Assembly: GCF_017565425.1 (NCBI RefSeq)
Contig: NZ_JAGEMK010000008.1
Coordinates: forward strand, 1-64,000
Direction: 5' to 3'
Source of the DNA: Actinotalea soli
Lineage (GTDB): Bacteria; Actinomycetota; Actinomycetes; Actinomycetales; Cellulomonadaceae
Length of the DNA: 64,000 nt
Shown: one piece after another, positions 34,948 through 42,639 of the stretch
Numbering within the stretch: position 1 is the first letter of the stretch
Layout: each line of letters opens with the position of its first letter
The notes under the pieces: model-generated
What the model saw: only the letters and a program-made list of their open reading frames with translations
What the model was told of the DNA's origin: nothing
Database searches by the model: none
Program-made: the position numbers and the translations under genes

Positions 34948-34970
34948 ATGTCGATATTGACACATGTCGA
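34943..34970 (-). promoter_or_regulatory. arsenic operon promoter and ArsR operator (two direct repeats)
   Basis: Two identical 12-bp repeats, GACACATGTCGA at 34943-34954 and 34959-34970, are spaced 16 bp apart and each is nearly palindromic. The -10-like CAATAT (minus strand 34959 to 34954) lies between them. ArsR bound at both would bury the promoter. Confidence 0.75.
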
Positions 34971-35134
34971 ACCCAGCACCTGCACGGCTTCGGGTGAACA
35001 CTCGGTGAACCCTGGCATCGGCCGTCCGGGTGAGCCGAGGTGCCACGGCGCGTCGACCGGGTAGCGTTCCCTGCGCCGCCGCACGACCGCCGTCGGCATG
35101 GCGGCACGTCACCGGGATCGACGCAGGGGGAACC

Positions 35135-35428
35135 ATGGCTCCGCAGGTGCAGGCCCGCGCCGGGGTGATCGACGACCTCGCTGGTGAGCTGGGCCGCCGC
35201 GCCGCCGGGGTGCGGGCGGTCGACCTGGCCGGTCCGCTCGATGCCGCAGCGAGCGCCCTCCCGGGGTCCCGGACGAGCTCCGCGGCCATCGCGGTCGGGA
35301 TCCGCCTCGCCGCCGCCGCGCAGGTCGTCGCGGACCGCGCCGACGAGATGGCGGGGGCCGCACGCGCGACCGCCGACTCGCTCTCCGCCGTCGACGCCAG
35401 GAGCGCCTCGCGGATGGTGATGCGCTGA
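35135..35428 (+). CDS. WXG100-like small helical protein, first of four-gene operon
   Basis: A 97-residue, Ala-rich, all-helical protein with the size of a type VII secretion (ESX) substrate. It is predicted as a helical hairpin (VIDDLAGELGRRAAGVRAVDL, then AAIAVGIRLAAAAQVVADRADEMAGAARATADSL split by AALPGSRTS). It lacks an explicit WxG, so family membership is by size, fold and neighbour. GGGGGA lies before ATG 35135. Its stop overlaps the start of the next, WxG-containing gene (TGATG), as ESX substrate pairs often do. Confidence 0.6.
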   Translation: MAPQVQARAGVIDDLAGELGRRAAGVRAVDLAGPLDAAASALPGSRTSSAAIAVGIRLAAAAQVVADRADEMAGAARATADSLSAVDARSASRMVMR

Positions 35429-36852
35429 TGAGCACCCTGGCCATCTCCGTGGTCCGCACCTGGGACCCGGGAGCGCTCCTCACGGCGGCGGACCGGCTGC
35501 GCGGCGCCGGCGCCGACCTCGACCACCAGGTGCAGGGCCTGCGCTCGGCCATGGACGTCGCTGCCACCGGGTGGTCGGGGCCCGCCGCCGACGCAGCCGC
35601 GGCGAGGGTCGAGCGGGAGGTCACCGCCGGCCGGGAGCTGAGCGCCGCCGTCGAGACCGCACGCGCAGCCCTCGAGGGCGGCGGGAGCCAGCTCACGAGC
35701 ACACGCTCGACCCTGCTGAGCCTGGTCGCGGATGCCGAGGCCATGGCGTTCTCGGTGCGGGACGACGGCGCGGTCACCGCACCCACGCTGCCCCCCGTCA
35801 TGACCGCCGTCGGGGACACCACGGCGGCCGCCGAGCGCGACGACCGGCAGCGCGAGCTCAACGGCCAGGCCCAGGCCCGCGCCACGTCCATCGGCCAGGC
35901 CCTCTCCGCCGTGGCCGCGGCTGACGCGAGCACCGAGGCAGCCCTCCTCGCCGTCGAGGTCCCGGCCTCGCTCTCCGCCGACGCCGCGGGCCTCCTCGAG
36001 CGTCTGCGCAACGGCACCGACGCCCTGACCGACCTGATCCCGGGCGGGGCCGGGGCGATCGCGCTCGGGCACAGCCTGCAGAAGGCCTGGGCGTTCTTCG
36101 GGCGGACCCGCTCCTTCACGGGGTTCCTCACCTCCACGTGGGGCCAGCTGCGCAACCTCCCCGGTTCCCTCGCGTTCATCGCCGGTCGCTCGGCCGACGC
36201 GACCGCCTTCGCCCGCTTCACGCTGCTCGGCCGGCAGGCCGCCGAGCACCTGCGCACGTTCCAGTTCGGCAAGCCCCTGGGCGGGCTCGCGGCGCGGGTG
36301 CCCGGGCTCGCGACGGCGGCCCGCGTCGCCGGCAAGGCGTTCCTGCCGCTGACCGTCGTCACCGGTGGCATCGACGCGGTGACCGGAGGTGGCTACGAGG
36401 GCGGCCGGGGCGCCACCACCCGGGTGCTCGGGGTCGCTGGTGCGGGCGGTGCGCTCGCGCTCGGCGCCGCAGGCCTGGGACTCGTCGCCCTGGGACCCGT
36501 CGGGCTCGCGGTCGCCGGGGGCGCGGTCCTGGCCTACGGCGCCTGGTCCCTCGGCAACCTCGTCTACGACAACTGGGGAGAGATCACGGACTTCACCAGC
36601 CGCGCTGCCGGCTGGGTCGGCGACAAGGTCTCCTCGGCCGCCTCCTGGACCGGGGACCGCCTGGGCGACGCCGCCGACTGGGCGGGTGACCGGGTCTCCG
36701 ACGCCCGCGCGCTCGCCGGCGCAGCGGTCGACCGGGTCGGCGAGACCGTCTCGGGAGCGCGGGAGGCCGTCGAGGACGGACTCGCCCGGGCTGCGGACAC
36801 CGGTCGTCGGATGGTCGACGGCGCCCTGTCCGTCCTGTCGCTCGGCTTCTGA
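35428..36852 (+). CDS. large WXG100/LXG-like protein with glycine-rich and 11-residue repeat regions
   Basis: A 474-residue protein. The first 100 residues are a WXG100-like helical hairpin with the WSG turn in ATGWSGPAADAA (near 49). Then come helical segments, a Gly/Ala-rich hydrophobic stretch (about 333-374) able to insert in membranes, and three 11-residue amphipathic repeats (about 393-425: AAGWVGDKVSS, AASWTGDRLGD, AADWAGDRVSD). No known toxin catalytic motif is seen. It looks like a type VII secretion substrate or membrane-active effector. It is coupled to the first gene; the EspG-like gene follows after 25 nt. Confidence 0.65.
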   Translation: MSTLAISVVRTWDPGALLTAADRLRGAGADLDHQVQGLRSAMDVAATGWSGPAADAAAARVEREVTAGRELSAAVETARAALEGGGSQLTSTRSTLLSLVADAEAMAFSVRDDGAVTAPTLPPVMTAVGDTTAAAERDDRQRELNGQAQARATSIGQALSAVAAADASTEAALLAVEVPASLSADAAGLLERLRNGTDALTDLIPGGAGAIALGHSLQKAWAFFGRTRSFTGFLTSTWGQLRNLPGSLAFIAGRSADATAFARFTLLGRQAAEHLRTFQFGKPLGGLAARVPGLATAARVAGKAFLPLTVVTGGIDAVTGGGYEGGRGATTRVLGVAGAGGALALGAAGLGLVALGPVGLAVAGGAVLAYGAWSLGNLVYDNWGEITDFTSRAAGWVGDKVSSAASWTGDRLGDAADWAGDRVSDARALAGAAVDRVGETVSGAREAVEDGLARAADTGRRMVDGALSVLSLGF

Positions 36853-36877
36853 CCTGCCCATCGTCGAACGAGGAGCC

Positions 36878-37753
36878 ATGAGCGACCTTCCGCCCGAGGA
36901 CACCACCCCCGAGCCCTCAGCGAGCTCGTCACCGCCCACCGCCCAGCTCGAGACCCTGACCGACGAGGAGCTCGCGGTCCTCTCGGTGGCCGACACGGTC
37001 CCGGTGACCCCGCACCTGTCGGAGATCCCGCCCCGCGAGCGACGGCCCCTGATCCAGACCGCCTACCGGGGTCTGGTCGCCAGGGGGATCATCACCCCGC
37101 CGACGGCCCAGGCCCGGGCCCGCGCACGGGCAGCGGTCGAGGAGGCCCAGGAGCGACCCGGGGCGGACGCCGCCGCGGACCCTGTCGGCGTCGAGGTCGA
37201 GATCCGTGAGGACGTCGCCTCGACGGTGGCCCTGCGCGAGGGGGCGCGGGTGGTGGTCGCCGCAGCCCGCACGGCCGCGACGCAGCAGGACTACCTCTAC
37301 GTGCACCTGGTGGAGGACGTCGCGCTCGTCGAGCTCGTCACGGTCGACGGCTACCACCACTTCTCGCTGCGTCATGCCGAGGACCTCCTCGACACGGTGC
37401 TCGAGGCCGTGCTACACCCCGAGGCCGCCGGGGCGACCGGTGAGCCCGTCGTCCTCCCTCCCCTCGAGGCGGCCGACCCGACGCCCCCGCTCGAGATCCT
37501 GGAGCGCGCCGGGGAGGCGCTGCTGCGCTGCGACCTGACGGTGCTGAGCGCCGAGGACCCCCACCCCACCATGCTCGGGCTCTTCACGTCGCCGACGGGT
37601 TCGTGGCTCTTCGAGGCCAGGCACGGCACCGGGGACGCGATCCACGCCCGTCCGGTCTCGACGGCGGCGCTCCGCGAGGCCGTCGAGACCCTGCTGCGCA
37701 CCGCCGGCGGCATCGCAGCGGAGCGCGGACCCCTGCCGGGCGGGCCGCGATAG
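36878..37753 (+). CDS. EspG-like secretion-associated protein (tentative)
   Basis: A 291-residue, mostly soluble protein. The segment RPLIQTAYRGLVARGIITP (about 50-68) and the following alternating strands resemble EspG-type ESX chaperones, which hold substrates soluble before export. The match is weak and rests partly on the operon. The N-terminal 30 residues are Pro/Ser-rich. AGGAG precedes ATG 36878. It could be the chaperone or immunity partner of the preceding WXG100-like protein. Confidence 0.5.
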   Translation: MSDLPPEDTTPEPSASSSPPTAQLETLTDEELAVLSVADTVPVTPHLSEIPPRERRPLIQTAYRGLVARGIITPPTAQARARARAAVEEAQERPGADAAADPVGVEVEIREDVASTVALREGARVVVAAARTAATQQDYLYVHLVEDVALVELVTVDGYHHFSLRHAEDLLDTVLEAVLHPEAAGATGEPVVLPPLEAADPTPPLEILERAGEALLRCDLTVLSAEDPHPTMLGLFTSPTGSWLFEARHGTGDAIHARPVSTAALREAVETLLRTAGGIAAERGPLPGGPR

Positions 37754-37787
37754 GTTGCGCGGAGACGTCTCGACCCAGGAGGTCCGC

Positions 37788-38387
37788 ATGGCTCGGCACG
37801 AGCGCCTCGTCCTCCCACGGCTGACGACCAGGTCAGCCCTCGCCTGGGGGATCGGCACCCTGGTGGTCCTCACCGCAGTCCTGGCATACCTCGGCGTGAC
37901 CGACCCCAGCACCCGCCCGTGGATCCCGTGGGCGGTCGGGGTGGTGGCGCTCGTGGTCGTCTGGGTGGTGGTCAGCAGGGTCACCCTCGACCCCGGCCAC
38001 GGCTCGGTGACGTGGCGGCGCCTCCCCCGCTCGACCAGGGTCGAGCTCGCGCAGGCCACCACCGTCGCGATCACCCCCTCGGGGCCGAGCGCGCTGCTCA
38101 CCCTGCGCACGGGACGTCGGGGCGGCAGCCTCATGCTCGTCGTGGTGAGCGACTACGTCGAGAGGTCCCAGTCCGCCGAGGTGCTCCTCGCCCTGGCCGA
38201 CGCCCTCGAGACGCACACCTCCACCCGGGTCCGCGGCTCGGTGCCGGGTGAGCTCCGCAAGCAGGCCAAGCACCTCACGGCAGGCGGATCGGTGAAGGCC
38301 TCGCCCCTCGCTGCCCGGACGAGCACCGGGCTGACCCGGGCCGCGGGCGGGGTCGGTGCGGCAGGTGGTGGCCTCGGCCAGCTCTGA
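37788..38387 (+). CDS. two-helix membrane protein, last gene of the WXG100-like operon
   Basis: A 199-residue protein. Two membrane helices (about 20-40 and 47-65) precede a soluble part with short strands (VTLDPGHGSVTWRRL, LLTLRTGRRGGSLMLVVV) reminiscent of a PH-like domain. The C-terminal 50 residues are Gly/Ala-rich. The ribosome site AGGAGG, 5 nt before ATG 37788, is ideal. Function unknown; position suggests a membrane partner of the operon's secreted or effector proteins. Confidence 0.6.
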   Translation: MARHERLVLPRLTTRSALAWGIGTLVVLTAVLAYLGVTDPSTRPWIPWAVGVVALVVVWVVVSRVTLDPGHGSVTWRRLPRSTRVELAQATTVAITPSGPSALLTLRTGRRGGSLMLVVVSDYVERSQSAEVLLALADALETHTSTRVRGSVPGELRKQAKHLTAGGSVKASPLAARTSTGLTRAAGGVGAAGGGLGQL

Positions 38388-38397
38388 GGCACGCTGG

Positions 38398-38412
38398 GGC
38401 GGCATCGCCGCC
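38398..38412. terminator. short GC hairpin between convergent genes
   Basis: GGCGGC and GCCGCC form a 6-bp stem around ATC in the 33-bp gap between the WXG100-like operon and nei2. A weak candidate for bidirectional termination. Confidence 0.4.
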
Positions 38413-38420
38413 GGCACGGT

Positions 38421-39407
38421 CTAGACCTGGCAGGTCGCGCACCAGTACAGCTTGCGCCCGGCCATCTCCTCGAGCACCACCGGCTGCCCGCAGACCAGGC
38501 ACGGCTCACCGGCCCGGCCGTAGACCGCGTGGCGCAGGGCAGGCTCGGCGAGCGCCAGCTCACGCCGCTCGGCGTCCAGGTCCGCCCGGGTGACCATCAC
38601 GCCGGTCCGCACGCCCTCCGCGAGCAGGCCCACCCAGTCCTGCCAGAGCCCTCGAGCCACCTCGGCCGGGACGTCCCGCCCCGGGGTGTGCGGGTCGAGC
38701 CTCGCGCGGAAGAGCATCTCCGCCCGGTAGATGTTGCCGATGCCGCTCACCACCGACTGGTCCATCAGCAGCTGGCCCACCGCGGTGCGTCGTCGGCGCA
38801 GGTTCTCGACGACGACCCGCTCGGCCTCGGGCCCCGCCGAGACCAGCGGGTCGGGCCCTGCCTTCGCGACGACGGCCGCGACCTCCTCAGGAGTGAGCAC
38901 CTCGCAGGCCGCGGGGCCCCGCAGGTCGGCCAGCGTGTGCTCGGTCAGCAGCCGGAACCGCACCTGCCCCACGGGCTCGGGCGGGAAGTCCCGCTCGGGC
39001 CCGGCCCCCCGCCGCGGCAGCGCCGCCTCGGCCTCCCCGATCCGCACCGCCCGACGCAGTCGCGGGGCGCCCATCGACCCCGCAGCCCCCTGCCCGGGGA
39101 CCACCGGGGAGACCACGCCGTGGAAGTCCCACGCCCCGTACAGACCGAGGTGGACGCGGAGCCAGCGGGCGGCCTGCGCGGCGAAGGCCGCCCGACCGAG
39201 CCGCTCCTGCGCCTCGGGGCCGGGACCCGCGCCGAAGCCGAGGAAGAGGTGCTTGCCCACCGCCTGGACGGCCACGGCGGGCAACCCGTCGAGCACGGCA
39301 GCCCCCGCCGCGAACCTGCCCTGGGGAGAGCTCACGGCCACCCGGTGACCGACGACGTCGGCAGCGAGCTGGAGCGCGATGCGGTGGACGGTATGACCCT
39401 CGGGCAC
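38421..39407 (-). CDS. nei2: endonuclease VIII-like DNA glycosylase Nei2
   Basis: A 328-residue Fpg/Nei-family glycosylase-lyase. The catalytic Pro-Glu are at the N-terminus (MPEGHTVHR). The helix-two-turn-helix block DQSVVSGIGNIYRAEMLFRARLDP and a C-terminal zinc finger (CLVCG and CATC pairs) are complete. It removes oxidised bases in base-excision repair. A Gly/Pro-rich insertion near 105-140 is longer than I expect. The next gene upstream on the same strand (a P450) ends 9 nt before its ATG, so the two may be co-transcribed. Confidence 0.92.
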   Translation of the reverse strand: MPEGHTVHRIALQLAADVVGHRVAVSSPQGRFAAGAAVLDGLPAVAVQAVGKHLFLGFGAGPGPEAQERLGRAAFAAQAARWLRVHLGLYGAWDFHGVVSPVVPGQGAAGSMGAPRLRRAVRIGEAEAALPRRGAGPERDFPPEPVGQVRFRLLTEHTLADLRGPAACEVLTPEEVAAVVAKAGPDPLVSAGPEAERVVVENLRRRRTAVGQLLMDQSVVSGIGNIYRAEMLFRARLDPHTPGRDVPAEVARGLWQDWVGLLAEGVRTGVMVTRADLDAERRELALAEPALRHAVYGRAGEPCLVCGQPVVLEEMAGRKLYWCATCQV

Positions 39408-39416
39408 CCCGGGAGG

Positions 39417-40778
39417 CTACCCCTCGGAACGCTGTGTCACCGGGAGGCGCTGGGCCACCGGGAAGCGCAGCGTGAACGGGTCGAGGGTGCCGGGCAGCGG
39501 CTCGAGGCGCTCGGCCTGGTCCAGGCCGAGCTCGGTCGCATCCAGGAGCATGGCGAGGATCGAGCTCGAGACGTGCAGCACGAGGTTGCGCCCGGGGCAG
39601 ACCGCCGGACCGTCGCTGAAGGGGATGAGCGGCCAGTCGGCGGCCCGCGCGGGGTCGAGCCACACCTCGGGGTCGAAGGTGTGCGCGTACGCCAGGTGCT
39701 CGTCGTCGCGGTGGAACAGCGGGGCGTAGGTCAGGATCGAGGTGTGCTCGGGCATGGGCCCGCCCTCCCACACCGTGCGCTCCGTGGACTCGCGCAGCAC
39801 CGCGGGGGTGGTCGGCCACAGGCGGAGGGACTCGAGCATGGTCGCCCGCAGGAAGGGCAGGTCCTGCGGGCGGTCGAGGTCGCGCCCGGCGATCTCGGCC
39901 CGAGCCCGGGCGAGCTGCTCGGGGTGGGAGTGCAGGAGGGCGAGGGCGCGGAAGCTGGCCCACGCCGCCGCGTCGAAGGCGAAGAGCCACTGGGGCACCT
40001 GCTGGACCGGGTCGGTGCGCTCGGTCGACGGGGCGGCAGCCACCGACCCCGCGAGGCTCCCCGGGTCGGCCCGACGCACGTGACCCTCCACACGGTCCAG
40101 GAAGCTCGCGCGCACCCCCCGCCGTCGCGGGTGCAGGAAGGCCCAGTTGGCCGTCGCCCGCAGGGTGCGCAGCTCATCGCTCAGGGCACTGTCCGCGAGC
40201 GCGCCCTCACCCAGCACCACCCGGCGGACCATGCGGTCCCACATCGCCGAGTACGGGGCCCAGGTGAGGGCACCGTCCCGCCGCACCTGGCCGAGCAGGG
40301 AGTCGACCTCGGCGCGGACGCCGCCGACCATGCCGTCGGCGCTGCGGTGCACGGGGCTCGGGGTGTCGAGGACCGACTCGTTGAAGCGTCGACGGTCCTC
40401 CCGGTCCTCGCCCTGGGAGATCAGCACGCCGTGCGGCTGGAAGTGCCCGAGGGCGGCCCTCTTCTCGCGGGTCGCGGGGGTGAAGGGGTCCGGTGTCTCG
40501 GCCAGGACGCGACGCACGTCCCCGTGGTCGAGGAGCACCACCATGCGGCGTCCCGGGACCCGCAGCCTCAGCGGACCGGAACCGTACCTGCGGCGCAGCC
40601 GCTGGAGGAGCTGGACCGCGCGCCGGTCTGCGTCCGCCCGTTCCAGCAGCCCGACGACGGGTGGCCGCCGGATGATCACGCCGCGCGCGATCGTGGGGAG
40701 CACGACCGTGCCGAGCACCCGCACGGTGTCCACCACCCCGGCGCGGGGGAGGGTACGGGGCAGGGCGGTCGAGGTCAT
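39417..40778 (-). CDS. cytochrome P450
   Basis: A 453-residue soluble P450. The K-helix ExxR is ESLR, and the haem-cysteine loop is FSDGPAVCPGRNL. The I-helix position that normally carries the acid-Thr pair reads LFAFDAAAWASFRALAL, so the usual Thr for proton delivery is missing; this could mean substrate-assisted or peroxygenase-type chemistry. No ferredoxin or reductase gene is adjacent. AGGAG precedes ATG 40778. Substrate unknown. It ends 9 nt before nei2, with no evident functional link. Confidence 0.9.
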   Translation of the reverse strand: MTSTALPRTLPRAGVVDTVRVLGTVVLPTIARGVIIRRPPVVGLLERADADRRAVQLLQRLRRRYGSGPLRLRVPGRRMVVLLDHGDVRRVLAETPDPFTPATREKRAALGHFQPHGVLISQGEDREDRRRFNESVLDTPSPVHRSADGMVGGVRAEVDSLLGQVRRDGALTWAPYSAMWDRMVRRVVLGEGALADSALSDELRTLRATANWAFLHPRRRGVRASFLDRVEGHVRRADPGSLAGSVAAAPSTERTDPVQQVPQWLFAFDAAAWASFRALALLHSHPEQLARARAEIAGRDLDRPQDLPFLRATMLESLRLWPTTPAVLRESTERTVWEGGPMPEHTSILTYAPLFHRDDEHLAYAHTFDPEVWLDPARAADWPLIPFSDGPAVCPGRNLVLHVSSSILAMLLDATELGLDQAERLEPLPGTLDPFTLRFPVAQRLPVTQRSEG

Positions 40779-40940
40779 GGCACTCCTGGTTCGAGGGGTG
40801 CACCGCCGGAGCACGGTGCCTCCTCCACCCTGCGCCACCCGGCGCGGGCCCGCATCCGCTCGTGGGCCGCAAGGCCTCAAGTCTGGGCCAGGGCAGCCGA
40901 TGTCAAGGTGCACCATCGCGACCGCCCCGGGAGGGCCCAC

Positions 40941-42632
40941 GTGTCCAGCACGCTCCACAGGTCCACCCCGGCCCGGGGGGACGGCCGCTCCGGCCGCGCC
41001 CTGACGGCCTCCCTCGCCGGCGTGCTGACGGCCGTCCTGGCGTTCACGGTGGCCCCGCCGGCCCTCGCGACGGACCTGGGCTCCGACCCTGGCGCGACCG
41101 AGACCGTGGCCCCCGAGCCGACGACTCCCGACGCGCCGAGCACCCCGGTGACGCCGCCTGCCCCGACACCCACCCCGACGTCGACCCCGGCGCCGCCGCA
41201 GCCGGTCGCCCCGGCCGTGACCCCGACCCCCACCCCGACCCCGACCGCGCCCCCCGCGACGACGACGGTCAAGGGCTGGGACGGCTCGCGCACCGTCCGG
41301 ATCGGCTTCGCTGCCGGTCGGCGCTTCACCGTGACCCCGGCCCTGGGCCGCACCCTCCACGTCCAGCGCTTCGACGGCAAGACCTGGACGACCATCCAGA
41401 CCCTGACGGCCGGGACGGGCACCACAGCCGAGCTGGTCGCGCGCCCCCCGGCCGCGAAGACCGGGGCGACCATCCGGTACCGGCTCGCGATCCCCGCGAC
41501 CAGCACCGGCAAGGCCCTCACCAGCGCCGAGTGGGTCGTGACCTACCGCAAGCACGCCACCTCGGTCTCCGGGTGGCCCCGGGCCACCACCCACGTCCCC
41601 TACGGCCGGACGGCGAGCCGCACGGTCACCATCCAGGCCGGTCGCTCGGTGCAGCTCCAGCGGCTGGTCGGCAGCACCTGGACCACCCTGAGCACGTCGA
41701 CGGTCCCGTCGAGCGGGCAGCTCGCGGTCACCACCCCCGTGATCACCAGCGCCAGCACCTATGCCTACCGGCTGCGGATCGCCCCCACCGACACCCACGA
41801 GGTGCGGATGTCGGCGGCGTGGACGATCGTCCCGTCCGGCCCCGTGATGCCCCCGCAGCGGTACAACGGCGAGGTCCGCAACGTCGTCGGCACGTGGGGT
41901 GGCTTCTCGAACGGTCACATCCCGACGTCGACCCTGTGCACGCCGGCCTGGGCGGCCTCCCACCACAAGGTGCGGTGCGACGCGAACGCCGCCCTGACCG
42001 AGCTCAACGCGGCGTACCGGAACCGCTTCGGCACCAACCTCGTCGTGACCTCCACGTACCGGACCTACGCCCAGCAGGTCGCCCTCAAGAAGCAGAAGCC
42101 CACCCTCGCAGCCACGCCGGGCACCTCGAACCACGGCTGGGGTCTCGCGGCGGACCTGGGCGGCGGGGTGCAGGTGTGGGGCAGCCCGCAGCACAACTGG
42201 ATGCGCGCCAACGCCAACAAGTACGGCTGGTTCCACCCGGCCTGGGCGCAGTACGACGGCTCCCTGCCTGAGCCCTGGCACTGGGAGTACGCCGGGGCCG
42301 TCGCCTCGGGCCGCGCCGACCAGTCGAAGGCGCTGGCCATGCAGCTGGTCAGGACGCAGCCGTGGAACAGCGAGACGCAGCGCGGCTGCCTGTCGACCTT
42401 GTGGCAGGCCACGAGCGGATGGAGCTACACCAAGGCGGTGGGCCAGCGACGCGGCATCCCGCAGACGGACATGGTGCGGGCCTTCGGCCCCTCCTGGACG
42501 AGCTCGGCGACGGCAACGGCGTTCCGGCAGAACCCGAAGACCCAGATCGAGTGGGGCCTGCGGGACATCACCCAGCGCCGCGGGAACGCCTGCGCCGCCC
42601 TCAGCACCTACCGGGCCAAGGGCACGTACTGA
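40941..42632 (+). CDS. secreted VanY-like M15 D,D-carboxypeptidase with degenerate lysozyme-like C-terminus
   Basis: A 563-residue exported protein. GTG 40941 (GGGAGGG upstream) starts a signal peptide ending near ALATDLG. A Thr/Pro-rich linker (about 50-110) follows, then two beta-rich repeats (about 115-205 and 210-300). The M15 domain has TSTYRTYAQQ, the zinc motif SNHGWGLAADL and EPWHWEY, all intact, so it should cut the terminal D-Ala of wall peptides. The last 95 residues match the lysozyme-like domain of actinobacterial Rpf/APF proteins (GCLSTLWQATSGW, RRGIPQ, TQIEWGLRDI), but the catalytic Glu of the usual ESGW is Thr. Confidence 0.85.
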   Translation: MSSTLHRSTPARGDGRSGRALTASLAGVLTAVLAFTVAPPALATDLGSDPGATETVAPEPTTPDAPSTPVTPPAPTPTPTSTPAPPQPVAPAVTPTPTPTPTAPPATTTVKGWDGSRTVRIGFAAGRRFTVTPALGRTLHVQRFDGKTWTTIQTLTAGTGTTAELVARPPAAKTGATIRYRLAIPATSTGKALTSAEWVVTYRKHATSVSGWPRATTHVPYGRTASRTVTIQAGRSVQLQRLVGSTWTTLSTSTVPSSGQLAVTTPVITSASTYAYRLRIAPTDTHEVRMSAAWTIVPSGPVMPPQRYNGEVRNVVGTWGGFSNGHIPTSTLCTPAWAASHHKVRCDANAALTELNAAYRNRFGTNLVVTSTYRTYAQQVALKKQKPTLAATPGTSNHGWGLAADLGGGVQVWGSPQHNWMRANANKYGWFHPAWAQYDGSLPEPWHWEYAGAVASGRADQSKALAMQLVRTQPWNSETQRGCLSTLWQATSGWSYTKAVGQRRGIPQTDMVRAFGPSWTSSATATAFRQNPKTQIEWGLRDITQRRGNACAALSTYRAKGTY

Positions 42633-42639
42633 CCCACGC

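Noticed and set aside
34948-34965. Upstream ATG start for acr3 at 34965
   Set aside because: It lies inside the operator repeat and upstream of the likely transcription start; the GTG at 34947 fits the -10 spacing better.
41140-41265. Repeated Pro/Thr codons as a possible DNA repeat element
   Set aside because: It is the low-complexity linker of the secreted peptidase, not an independent repeat.
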